A DNA stretch of 7,383 nt from NCBI GenBank assembly GCA_025355255.1, contig JANYAA010000222.1, positions 1-7,383 on the forward strand, written 5' to 3'. Below are positions 1-5,375 of the stretch, piece by piece. The position numbers and the translations under genes were made by a program. The first letter of the stretch is position 1. Each line of letters starts with the position of its first letter. Below the pieces are notes generated by a model. The model did not search any database. It had not been told where the DNA came from and saw only the letters and a program-made list of their open reading frames with translations. The DNA comes from Chloroflexota bacterium. GTDB taxonomy: Bacteria > Chloroflexota > Limnocylindria > Limnocylindrales > CSP1-4.

Positions 1-1215
1 GCCTTTGATCCAGCGCCGGTCGTCGATGGGCGGGGTCGGTGGGGGAGCGACCTCGTCGGTGTCCGCTGGACGAAGCCGGAGTTGGTGATCCGGGCGGAAT
101 TTGCCGGCTGGACGCGCGACGGCCTGCTCCGTCAGGCGGCATACAAGGGCCTGGACCCCGGTCGTGACCCTCGCGAGGTGGTCCGCGAGCGCCCGATGGA
201 GCTAGCGGCCGCGAGCTCACTGGTCGTCAAGGCAACGCCGCGCGACGCGGATGCCGCCACGCCCGCTCAGCTCGACGCGCTGGCGGCGATGGATGCCGAG
301 GGGATTTGGCGAATCGGCGGTGAGGAGCTCAAGCTCACCAACCTCGACAAGGTCCTGTTCGCCCCGAGGGAGGGCGTCGATGAGGCGCCCGTGACCAAAC
401 GGGAGCTGGTGGCGTACTTCGCCCGGATTGCGCCCGCGATGCTTCCGCACTTGGCCAATCGGGCGCTGAACCTGCACCGCTTCCCAAGCGGCGCCGGCGC
501 GCCCGGGTTCTGGCAGAAGGACGTCCCGGCCTCGGCGCCCACGTGGCTTTCGATCTGGCACGAGACCGGCTTCCAAGAGCGGAAGAACCGCGAGGCAAAC
601 GACCATCTGGTCGCGGACCGAGCGGCATCGGTGTGCTGGCTCGCCAACCAAGCCGCGTTTGAGATTCATGCCTGGACATCCACCCTGAGCGACCCGTGGA
701 TGCCGACGTTTGCCCTGATCGACATCGACCCCGGCACCGGCACCACCTGGGACGAGACGCTGGTGCTCGCCCGCCTCTATCGCACGGCGCTGGAGCACAT
801 GGGCGTGCGGGCGTACCCCAAGGTGACCGGCAGCCGCGGCATCCAGGCGTGGATCCCCCTGGAGCGCGGCCGCTACACGTACGAGGACACCTCAGCGTGG
901 GTGGAGGCCCTGTCGCGGGCGATCGGCGCGACGGTTCCGGAGCTCGTCTCGTGGGAATGGTCCAAGGCCGAGCGAGGCGGCAAGGCCCGCCTCGATTACA
1001 CGCAGAACGCTCCCATCAAGACGCTGGTCGCACCCTATGCCGTGCGACCGCGGCCCGGCGCGCCGGTGTCGGCGCCGATCCGCTGGGAGGAGCTTGACGA
1101 CCCCGGCCTGACGCCGGATCGGTGGACGATTCGGAACGTGGTTGCGCGGGTTTCGGAGGTTGGCGACCTGTGGGCGGGCATGCAAGAGGACGCGCAGGTG
1201 CTGCCGGCGCTCTAA
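1..1215 (+). CDS. ligD: DNA ligase D, 3' part: ligase OB-fold tail plus polymerase domain (5'-truncated)
   Basis: This is the C-terminal 404 residues of an ATP-dependent DNA ligase D, the ligase-polymerase of bacterial Ku-dependent non-homologous end joining. The frame is open to base 1, so the start lies upstream. Residues 1-60 look like the end of the ligase OB-fold (VRWTKPELV, then EFAGWTRDG and YKGL). A polymerase domain follows at about residues 100-395: the metal-binding DID at 241-243 in ALIDIDPG, KVTGSRGIQ near 274-282, and the third acidic residue D332 in ARLDYTQNA, followed by APYAVR. This is the LIG-POL order, known from Bacillus-type LigD and opposite to mycobacterial POL-PE-LIG. 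A 3'-phosphoesterase domain, if present, is out of view. The His expected at the end of the SRG motif is Gln here (Q282). A partner ku gene may lie upstream, but this cannot be seen. Confidence 0.93.
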   Translation, partial: AFDPAPVVDGRGRWGSDLVGVRWTKPELVIRAEFAGWTRDGLLRQAAYKGLDPGRDPREVVRERPMELAAASSLVVKATPRDADAATPAQLDALAAMDAEGIWRIGGEELKLTNLDKVLFAPREGVDEAPVTKRELVAYFARIAPAMLPHLANRALNLHRFPSGAGAPGFWQKDVPASAPTWLSIWHETGFQERKNREANDHLVADRAASVCWLANQAAFEIHAWTSTLSDPWMPTFALIDIDPGTGTTWDETLVLARLYRTALEHMGVRAYPKVTGSRGIQAWIPLERGRYTYEDTSAWVEALSRAIGATVPELVSWEWSKAERGGKARLDYTQNAPIKTLVAPYAVRPRPGAPVSAPIRWEELDDPGLTPDRWTIRNVVARVSEVGDLWAGMQEDAQVLPAL

Positions 1216-1227
1216 TCACGGAGCCCG

Positions 1228-1236
1228 TGCTACACT
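1228..1236 (+). promoter_or_regulatory. Extended -10 promoter element of the first toxin-antitoxin operon
   Basis: TGCTACACT matches an extended -10 element (TG-n-TAnnnT). It lies between the ligD stop at 1215 and the antitoxin ATG at 1246. Transcription starting about seven bases after the hexamer would begin at about 1243-1246, at or next to the ATG, and no Shine-Dalgarno sequence precedes the ATG. A leaderless or near-leaderless mRNA is therefore likely. No convincing -35 box is seen. This is inference from motif and spacing only. Confidence 0.4.
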
Positions 1237-1243
1237 GTCGACA
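1236..1243 (+). promoter_or_regulatory. Palindrome between -10 box and antitoxin start, possible autoregulatory operator
   Basis: TGTCGACA is a perfect 8-base palindrome overlapping the last base of the -10 hexamer and ending two bases before the antitoxin ATG. RHH antitoxins commonly repress their own promoter through short inverted repeats at this kind of location. An 8-base palindrome (it contains a SalI site) can also arise by chance in GC-rich DNA. Confidence 0.25.
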
Positions 1244-1245
1244 TT

Positions 1246-1491
1246 ATGGCGAACCTCACCGTGACCGTGACCGACGCTGTTCTGAAGCGGGCGAGGCTGC
1301 GCGCGCTTGAGCGGGGCACCTCCGTGAACGCGCTCGTGGCGGACTACCTCGATCGCTATTCCGGCCCAGACCCCGCCCCGGAGGCATTGGCGTCGTTCCT
1401 GAATCTGGCGGAGGCATCGGCCTCTGGGAGTGGAGACGGCGGACGCACGTGGACGAGGGACGAGCTTTATGACCGAAACGTGCTTCGTTGA
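1246..1491 (+). CDS. Ribbon-helix-helix antitoxin (VapB-like)
   Basis: An 81-residue protein with the antitoxin layout of a PIN-domain toxin-antitoxin pair. Residues 3-9 (NLTVTVT) form the DNA-binding beta strand of a ribbon-helix-helix fold. Helix 1 follows at about 10-23 and helix 2 at about 25-38 (TSVNALVADYLDRY). The tail after residue 40 is low in hydrophobic residues and ends in a toxin-wrapping type segment (GGRTWTRDELYDRN). It is expected to neutralise the downstream PIN toxin by occupying its active site, and to repress the operon as a complex. Its 3' end overlaps the toxin start by 23 bases, so the two genes are translationally coupled. The ATG has no Shine-Dalgarno sequence, consistent with leaderless initiation. 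The family call is good; the exact subfamily is not resolved. Confidence 0.8.
   Translation: MANLTVTVTDAVLKRARLRALERGTSVNALVADYLDRYSGPDPAPEALASFLNLAEASASGSGDGGRTWTRDELYDRNVLR
1455..1460 (+). promoter_or_regulatory. Ribosome-binding site deciding the PIN toxin start
   Basis: GAGGGA lies inside the end of the antitoxin gene, eight bases before the ATG at 1469. It favours that ATG over the in-frame GTG at 1430, which would add 13 residues before the conserved first strand of the PIN domain. Confidence 0.6.
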
Positions 1492-2284
1492 CACCAACGT
1501 CTGGGTCTACGGGGTGGATAGCGCGGACCCGGCCAAGCGGGCGAGGGCTCGCGACGTGCTCAACCCGGGAGGAGCCGCATCGCTCGTGGTGTCGGCGCAG
1601 GTGCTCGGCGAGTTCTTCTACACCGTTACTCGGAAGCTGACACCGCCTCTGCCCCCCGAGACCGCCGGAGCGATGGTTGAGCGCATGCGCCAGCTTCCTG
1701 TGATGCCTATCGACGCAGATACCGTTGCCGCAGCCATCGCGGGCAGCCGTGCGTGGCAACTCTCGTACTGGGATGCGCTCATCGTCGCCGCGGCGCAGGC
1801 TGCGGGGTGCACCCGACTTCTGTCGGAGGACCTTGCCGATGGCGCCATGTACGGCACGGTGCGCGTGGAGAACCCGTTTGTGGAGCGGCGGCGCGTGTCG
1901 GAAGCGCGGGCACCGTACGAACCGAACGGCGGATCCTGGGATGACGCTGGACTGGTGGCGGAGCTTGCCAACTACGAGCGGGTCTGCCGAGACGCCGGCA
2001 TGCGCGCCAACGCCATCCACAGCTACTGGGACTACGCGCGGCGCTTCCTGAACTGGCGGACGGGAGACTACCGGCCGCGCGGCTCCGCTGCGGCTGGTCG
2101 GCCCACGCCGCGGGATCGCGTAAACGCCACCGAGCTTGGGGCGCAGGCCAAGGACTACGCGCGTGTCATCGAGGCTGCCGGCCTTGAGATCGTGACCGTG
2201 GACACGTATCACCGGCACGCGATGTTCTTCGTGCGGTGGCTGGGTGGGGCCTTCCGTCCTGGCGGCCGACTGGGCGCGGGATAA
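1469..2284 (+). CDS. PIN-domain toxin (VapC-like) with duplicated C-terminal extension
   Basis: A 271-residue protein, about twice the usual ~130-140 residues of VapC toxins. Residues 1-145 form a PIN ribonuclease domain with the expected acidic metal-binding residues: D8 (FVDTNVW), E48 (QVLGEFF), D102 (YWDALI) and E120/D121 (LLSEDLAD). By family it should be an Mg2+-dependent RNase held in check by the upstream antitoxin, whose gene it overlaps by 23 bases. Residues 150-271 are not part of a normal PIN toxin. They contain two ungapped copies of a module (161-205 and 222-266) sharing Y-x-R-V, A-G, Y-x3-A-x2-F-x2-W-x2-G and R-P-x-G. The helical pattern and FLNW/FVRW motifs loosely recall the core-binding (SAM-like) domain of tyrosine recombinases. 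That is only a resemblance, and no recombinase catalytic domain is present. Frame is continuous with no sign of frameshift. PIN call strong; extension function unknown. Confidence 0.85.
   Translation: MTETCFVDTNVWVYGVDSADPAKRARARDVLNPGGAASLVVSAQVLGEFFYTVTRKLTPPLPPETAGAMVERMRQLPVMPIDADTVAAAIAGSRAWQLSYWDALIVAAAQAAGCTRLLSEDLADGAMYGTVRVENPFVERRRVSEARAPYEPNGGSWDDAGLVAELANYERVCRDAGMRANAIHSYWDYARRFLNWRTGDYRPRGSAAAGRPTPRDRVNATELGAQAKDYARVIEAAGLEIVTVDTYHRHAMFFVRWLGGAFRPGGRLGAG
1949..2266 (+). repeat. Protein-level tandem duplication in the PIN toxin C-terminus
   Basis: Residues 161-205 (bases 1949-2083) and 222-266 (bases 2132-2266) of the PIN-domain protein align end to end without gaps. By hand count about 15 of 45 positions are identical, including L162/L223, Y169/Y230, A-G at 176-177/237-238, Y186/Y247, A190/A251, F193/F254, W196/W257, G199/G260 and R-P at 202-203/263-264. 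A 16-residue linker separates them. The copies are diverged at the DNA level, so the duplication is old. Confidence 0.7.
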
Positions 2285-2292
2285 CCTCCGCG

Positions 2293-3171
2293 CTACCGCC
2301 AGGCGCTCATGCTCTGCGGCGGCGGATACGGCTGGAGGAAGAACCCGAGGAGCGGCTCGCCAGTGGACTGCTCGAGCGTGACACGTTCTCGCAAGGGGGC
2401 GGCTCCAGGTCGCACGTGCACGCGCAGCTCGACGTCGTCGCGCCCCGGGTGGTTGGGGTCGTACACGCTGATGGTGAACCCCGTGTCGTCGGCGACCCAG
2501 GCCCAGCCCAGCACTTGGTGGTTCTGGACAAGCTTCCAGGGGGATGCCCCTGACGCGCGGATCAGGCCCACCAGCGCGGGCACACCACGATCGATTTCGG
2601 CGCGTATTCGGGGCCATTCGCGTTCGGTTGAGGGCACGCGTGCCGGCTCTCGGCGGAGCAGCTGCGCCAGCGGTGATGGCGGGTCCGGCCGGAGCGCTTG
2701 CAGGTCGAAGTAGCGGAGCGGGACACGGAGCCAGTCAAGCGACTGGACTTGGCGACGGACCAGCGCTCGGAACCGCGGACTCCCGTTGGGCGGCGGCTCC
2801 ATGAGGTCAACAGGCGCCACCAGCCCCGCCGCCCAGAGGTCGCGGGCCGTCAGGGCCATCCCGCCACAGAGGCCCTGCGAAGCGTCGCCGAAGCCGAACA
2901 AGGACGGATCGAAGCGCCCGATGGTGACCGTCGGTCCCGGCGGGAACCGGTTCGGGAAATGCAGCCCATGCACCGATGGGGAGAAGCCACGGACGCGCCC
3001 CTCCGCCAGCGCGGCTTCGCCACGCCGCAACTCGGCGAGCGCCCGCGCCGTTGTGGACCTGTCGTTCGCGGAGGGGTTCAAGGGTTGCTGTGAGGTCGCC
3101 AGATTCCGTCTGCTGTGGGGTCCCCGTATTCTGGACCTAATCGTCCGCACGAGGGTCGCCGCGATCGTCAT
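2293..3171 (-). CDS. Uncharacterised protein with papain/C39-like Cys-His-Asp pattern
   Basis: A 292-residue protein from the ATG at 3171, whose function I do not recognise. The conserved-looking blocks are SQGLCGGMAL around C102, NHQVLGWAW around H218, and VYDPNHPG with D238 and N240. The order Gln-x2-Cys-Gly, His-x-Val, Asp-Pro is that of papain-fold enzymes such as C39-type peptidases (oxyanion Q99, nucleophile C102, base H218, orienting D238 or N240). A cysteine-peptidase-like or related fold is therefore a reasonable inference. No clear signal peptide or membrane segment is seen, so it is probably cytoplasmic. The start is uncertain: ATG 3171 has GGGA about nine bases upstream, in-frame ATG 3198 and GTG 3213 would overlap the divergent gene, and the first ~45 residues look poorly structured, so a later start is possible. 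It converges on the PIN toxin with eight bases between stop codons. Confidence 0.7.
   Translation of the reverse strand: MTIAATLVRTIRSRIRGPHSRRNLATSQQPLNPSANDRSTTARALAELRRGEAALAEGRVRGFSPSVHGLHFPNRFPPGPTVTIGRFDPSLFGFGDASQGLCGGMALTARDLWAAGLVAPVDLMEPPPNGSPRFRALVRRQVQSLDWLRVPLRYFDLQALRPDPPSPLAQLLRREPARVPSTEREWPRIRAEIDRGVPALVGLIRASGASPWKLVQNHQVLGWAWVADDTGFTISVYDPNHPGRDDVELRVHVRPGAAPLRERVTLEQSTGEPLLGFFLQPYPPPQSMSAWR
3127..3132 (+). promoter_or_regulatory. Possible -10 element for the DHFR/RibD-like gene
   Basis: TATTCT is the best -10-like hexamer upstream of the ATG at 3197, and would give a leader of about 55-60 bases. No clear -35 box is visible. If this promoter is real it lies inside the 5' end of the divergent (-) strand gene as called here, which would argue for a later start of that gene. 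Confidence 0.2.
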
Positions 3172-3184
3172 CGACTCGTCCCAC

Positions 3185-3188
3185 GGAG
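3185..3188 (+). promoter_or_regulatory. Ribosome-binding site deciding the DHFR-like start
   Basis: GGAG is eight bases before the ATG at 3197 but only two before the in-frame ATG at 3191. The second ATG is therefore the better start, and it also gives the usual family N-terminus MKLTATIFLSLDG. Confidence 0.55.
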
Positions 3189-3196
3189 CTATGACC

Positions 3197-3799
3197 ATGA
3201 AGCTGACCGCCACGATCTTCCTGAGCCTCGACGGTGTCTATCAGGGTCCCGGGGCCCCGGACGAGGACCGGCGCGGCGGGTTCCAGCGAGGGGGATGGCA
3301 GGCGTCGCATTCCGACGGGGAGCTCGGCGCCTTCATCCGGTCCGCGTACGAGCGGGCGGATGCGCTCCTGCTCGGGCGCGTGACGTGGGAAATCTGGGCG
3401 CCGTACTGGCCGCACCACGACGACAATCCTGTGGGCCACATCATCAACGTCCTGCACAAGCACGTGCCGTCCACCACGCTCAGGGATCCGGCGTGGCAGA
3501 ACACCCACGTAATCGCGGGCGACACGGAGGCGGCGGTGCGTGAGCTCAAGGCGCGGCCGGGGCGCGACCTGCCTGTCCAGGGCAGCGGCAGGCTCCTCCG
3601 ATGGCTGCTCGAGCGCGACCTTGTCGACGAGCTCAACCTCGTGGTCTACCCGGTGGTGGTGGGCGATGGCATGCGGCTCTTCCCGGAGCACGGCCCGACG
3701 CACGACATGGATCTCGTCCAGTCCCGCTCGACACCGTCTGGCGTGACGATCCAGACCTACCGACCCGGCGGTCGGGCGACCTTCGGGACGGTCATCTAA
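3197..3799 (+). CDS. Dihydrofolate reductase family protein (RibD C-terminal domain-like)
   Basis: A 200-residue single-domain protein of the DHFR/RibD-C superfamily (YyaP/YwjB-like oxidoreductases). The family signature is clear: N-terminal strand and SLDG loop (ATIFLSLDGVYQGPG), then ADALLLGRVTWEIWAPYW for the nucleotide-side helix and loop. Next come the glycine-rich LPVQGSGRLLRWLLERDLVDE, typical of NADPH-binding RibD-C proteins, and LNLVVYPVVVGDGMRLFP. The length is normal for the stand-alone family. The members are predicted NAD(P)H-dependent reductases, but the substrate is unknown, and this is not likely to be the housekeeping folate enzyme. It is transcribed divergently from the cysteine-peptidase-like gene, with only 25 bases between called starts. 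It converges on the following (-) gene, with stop codons overlapping by three bases. An in-frame upstream extension is rejected because it reads antisense through the neighbouring gene. Confidence 0.9.
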   Translation: MKLTATIFLSLDGVYQGPGAPDEDRRGGFQRGGWQASHSDGELGAFIRSAYERADALLLGRVTWEIWAPYWPHHDDNPVGHIINVLHKHVPSTTLRDPAWQNTHVIAGDTEAAVRELKARPGRDLPVQGSGRLLRWLLERDLVDELNLVVYPVVVGDGMRLFPEHGPTHDMDLVQSRSTPSGVTIQTYRPGGRATFGTVI

Positions 3800-4488
3800 G
3801 CCATCGTCTGGACCTGGCGCAGGTCCGCCAGAAGCGCGTCATCGATCGCGTGAAGCGCGTCAACCGCGATCTTGAAGCTGCCGTCGTAATCGATGAACGC
3901 CGCGTACATCGGCCAGGCCCGCAGCTGATCGGACGTGCCGCCGATCTCAAGCTGGGTGCGCGTTCGTTGCCACTCCTTGACGACGCCATTCACGTAGGTC
4001 TCAAACGTCTCCAGTTCTCTCGAGATCGTTGTTTCGAGCGTGAAGAGCGCATTCGAACCCTTCGCTTCGCGCTTGAGGCGCTCCAGGGTGAGCTGGGTTC
4101 CGCTGATGCGTTCCATCTGCTCGTCAAAGACCTGCAGCAGCCGCTCGTCGAGCCGCGTCGTCCAGGGCTCGACGAAGCCAGCGCTCCGGAGGGTTCGCCG
4201 CGAAGCCCTGAGATCCGTGTACGCCTCCAAGACGTCGTGGCGGAACTCGCGCCTGTAGGCGTCGATCTCGCGCAGGTGCGCCTGGTTCGCGTCGCGCCGC
4301 CGGATCATATCGGCCACGATGACGCCGAAGAATGCCAGCGGCAGCACGCCGATGGCGGACTTGGCGGCCTCGAACAGCAGATCCGCACGGGCGGCCGCCT
4401 CCACCGTGTTGAGCACGTATGCGAGCAATGCCAGCGCTGCGAGCGCGCCGGCCCCTGCCGCCACGTATGGCGCCCGACTACCCACCAT
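3796..4488 (-). CDS. Two-transmembrane-segment protein with cytoplasmic helical tail, unknown function
   Basis: A 230-residue protein that I do not recognise. Residues 8-27 (VAAGAGALAALALLAYVL region) and 43-61 (KSAIGVLPLAFFGVIVAD) are hydrophobic membrane segments joined by a short loop with acidic residues. MIRRR directly after the second segment suggests that the remainder faces the cytoplasm. Residues 65-225 are rich in charged residues and Leu, with a heptad-like, probably helical or coiled-coil character (RLDERLLQVFDEQMERI, LETTISRELETFETYV). No catalytic motif is visible. ATG 4488 is preferred over the in-frame ATG 4506 because GGGAGGG lies seven bases before it. The only base-level oddity is the overlap of its stop codon with that of the convergent reductase gene. 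It may be a sensor or scaffold, but no function is assigned. Confidence 0.75.
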   Translation of the reverse strand: MVGSRAPYVAAGAGALAALALLAYVLNTVEAAARADLLFEAAKSAIGVLPLAFFGVIVADMIRRRDANQAHLREIDAYRREFRHDVLEAYTDLRASRRTLRSAGFVEPWTTRLDERLLQVFDEQMERISGTQLTLERLKREAKGSNALFTLETTISRELETFETYVNGVVKEWQRTRTQLEIGGTSDQLRAWPMYAAFIDYDGSFKIAVDALHAIDDALLADLRQVQTMA

Positions 4489-4495
4489 CCCCAAT

Positions 4496-4502
4496 CCCTC
4501 CC
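4496..4502 (-). promoter_or_regulatory. Strong ribosome-binding site of the two-TM protein gene
   Basis: Read on the (-) strand this is GGGAGGG, seven bases before ATG 4488. It is one of the best Shine-Dalgarno matches in the window. The alternative ATG at 4506 has AGAGG immediately adjacent, with no usable spacing. Confidence 0.6.
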
Positions 4503-4525
4503 TCATCCTCTGTGGTGCCGCGGCA

Positions 4526-4531
4526 AGCGTA
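4526..4531 (-). promoter_or_regulatory. Possible -10 element of the two-TM protein gene
   Basis: On the (-) strand this reads TACGCT, a TAnnnT-type -10 hexamer. It would place the transcript start near 4519, about 30 bases before ATG 4488. No clear -35 is seen. The 172-base space between this gene and the divergent antitoxin at 4661 must hold the promoters of both. Confidence 0.2.
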
Positions 4532-4633
4532 GGGGAGTCGGCGCACCCGCGGGCGCGAGGTAAGCGGGAGAAGAGAGCGTCGGCGTACGGTGTGGCTGGG
4601 GCATAGTCCTGCGCCCGGTGGTGACGTGCCTAG

Positions 4634-4650
4634 TGATAGCATTGATAGCA
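4634..4650 (+). promoter_or_regulatory. Two direct TGATAGCA half-sites upstream of the FitAB-like operon
   Basis: TGATAGCA occurs at 4634-4641 and again at 4643-4650, nine bases apart, about one helical turn short of a full register. From memory, the gonococcal FitAB complex binds an inverted repeat built from the half-sites TGCTATCA and TGATAGCA, so both copies here match one arm of that site. The first copy also contains TGATAGCAT, an extended -10-like sequence (TG-n-TAGCAT) that could be the promoter. Binding here would then block transcription. The second arm in inverted orientation is not seen. Confidence 0.5.
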
Positions 4651-4660
4651 CGAGGTGAGC

Positions 4661-4891
4661 ATGAGCCAACTTGTTGTCCGAGATATCGACGCTGAGGTTG
4701 TCAGTGCGCTCAAGCGCCGGGCAGCACGGCATGGCCGCTCCGCGGAGGCCGAGCATCGCGAGATCCTCCGAGCGGCTCTGCGGAAGGACCTTGAGCTGGG
4801 CTCGTTCAAGGCGATGTTGGCCTCGATGCCGGACGTAGGGACGGACGGGGACTTCGCTATCCCTCGGGACATGCCTCGGCAGGTCCCGTGA
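4661..4891 (+). CDS. FitA-like ribbon-helix-helix antitoxin
   Basis: A 76-residue antitoxin. Residues 3-9 (QLVVRDI) are the beta strand. Helix 1 is at about 11-24 (AEVVSALKRRAARHG), and helix 2 begins at RSAEAEHREILRAAL, the hallmark segment of FitA/VapB-type proteins that bind PIN toxins. The C-terminal tail (FAIPRDMPRQVP, with R69 and R73) resembles the arginine-bearing tail with which FitA blocks the toxin active site. GAGG at 4652-4655 is the ribosome-binding site of ATG 4661; a GTG at 4655 is in frame but overlaps this site. It overlaps the toxin gene by four bases (GTGA). Regulation is probably by the toxin-antitoxin complex acting on the TGATAGCA repeats just upstream. Confidence 0.88.
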   Translation: MSQLVVRDIDAEVVSALKRRAARHGRSAEAEHREILRAALRKDLELGSFKAMLASMPDVGTDGDFAIPRDMPRQVP

Positions 4892-5310
4892 GCTGGCTCG
4901 TCGACACCAACATCCTTTCGGAGCTGCGGAAGGGCGAGCGTGCGGACGCCGGCACCAAGGCATGGTTCGAGCGCGTGGCCGAAGACGAAGTCTTCACCTC
5001 CGTCCTGGTGCTGGGTGAGCTCCGGCGCGGAATAGAGTCCCTGCGACGCCGCGATCTACCGTCCGCGCTGGCGCTTGAGCAATGGCTGGAGCGTCTCGTT
5101 GGCTCCTTCGCCGAACGCGTGCTGCCCATCACGGCCGACATCGCCGACCGCTGGGGGTCTATCAACGTGCCCGATCCGGTGCCCACCGTCGATGGGCTGC
5201 TGGCAGCGACGGCGCTCGTCAACGACATGGTGCTGGTAACGCGCAACACGAGGGATGTCGGGCGGACCGGCGTGCGGTTCCTGGACCCCAGCGCCCGCAC
5301 GGAACCCTGA
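4888..5310 (+). CDS. FitB/VapC-like PIN-domain toxin
   Basis: A 140-residue, normal-length PIN ribonuclease with all expected acidic residues: D6 (WLVDTNILSEL), E44 (VLGELRRGI), D102 (TVDGLLAATA) and D123 in the VTRNTRDV segment, with N120. GELRRGIE and VDGLLAATAL are typical of the FitB group. The start is GTG 4888, overlapping the antitoxin stop in a GTGA arrangement, so translation is coupled and no separate promoter is needed. The predicted role is an Mg2+-dependent endoribonuclease that slows translation or growth when the antitoxin is degraded. The RNA target cannot be read from sequence. It is not closely similar to the PIN domain at 1469 beyond family motifs, so the two modules are independent acquisitions rather than a local duplication. 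Confidence 0.9.
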   Translation: MSWLVDTNILSELRKGERADAGTKAWFERVAEDEVFTSVLVLGELRRGIESLRRRDLPSALALEQWLERLVGSFAERVLPITADIADRWGSINVPDPVPTVDGLLAATALVNDMVLVTRNTRDVGRTGVRFLDPSARTEP

Positions 5311-5330
5311 ACGCGCAGTCGCGGGCCGGT

Positions 5331-5336
5331 TAGAGT
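5331..5336 (+). promoter_or_regulatory. Possible -10 element upstream of the restriction-modification gene
   Basis: TAGAGT, preceded by CCGGT, is a TAnnnT-type hexamer 20 bases after the toxin stop. It would give a leader beginning near 5343. No -35 match is evident, and readthrough from the toxin operon is an alternative. Confidence 0.2.
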
Positions 5337-5375
5337 AGGGGAGCGGGACAGCAGGGTCCCCGATCGGGAGGGCGC

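Noticed and set aside
1949..2266. The C-terminal part of the PIN protein as a separate tyrosine recombinase gene or remnant
   Set aside because: Only a loose core-binding-like pattern is present, with no catalytic R-H-x-x-R-Y domain. The frame is continuous with the PIN domain, and no independent ribosome-binding site was found.
1256..2617. (-) strand open frame of 453 codons across the first toxin-antitoxin operon
   Set aside because: It is antisense to the clear RHH antitoxin and PIN domain, has Arg/Pro-rich composition and no recognisable motif.
2786..3190. N-terminal extension of the DHFR-like protein
   Set aside because: The frame stays open upstream, but the added residues are antisense to the cysteine-peptidase-like gene and unlike the family, and the GGAG site supports ATG 3197.
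3760..3775. Hairpin CCGACC-CGGC-GGTCGG near the end of the reductase gene, as a terminator
   Set aside because: It is a perfect 6-base stem but lies inside the coding sequence before the stop and has no T-run after it. In DNA this GC-rich such stems are frequent by chance.
3601..4563. (+) strand open frame of 320 codons
   Set aside because: It begins inside the reductase gene in another frame and runs antisense to the two-TM protein. The (-) reading gives clean membrane segments and a strong ribosome-binding site, while this one is Arg-rich and featureless.
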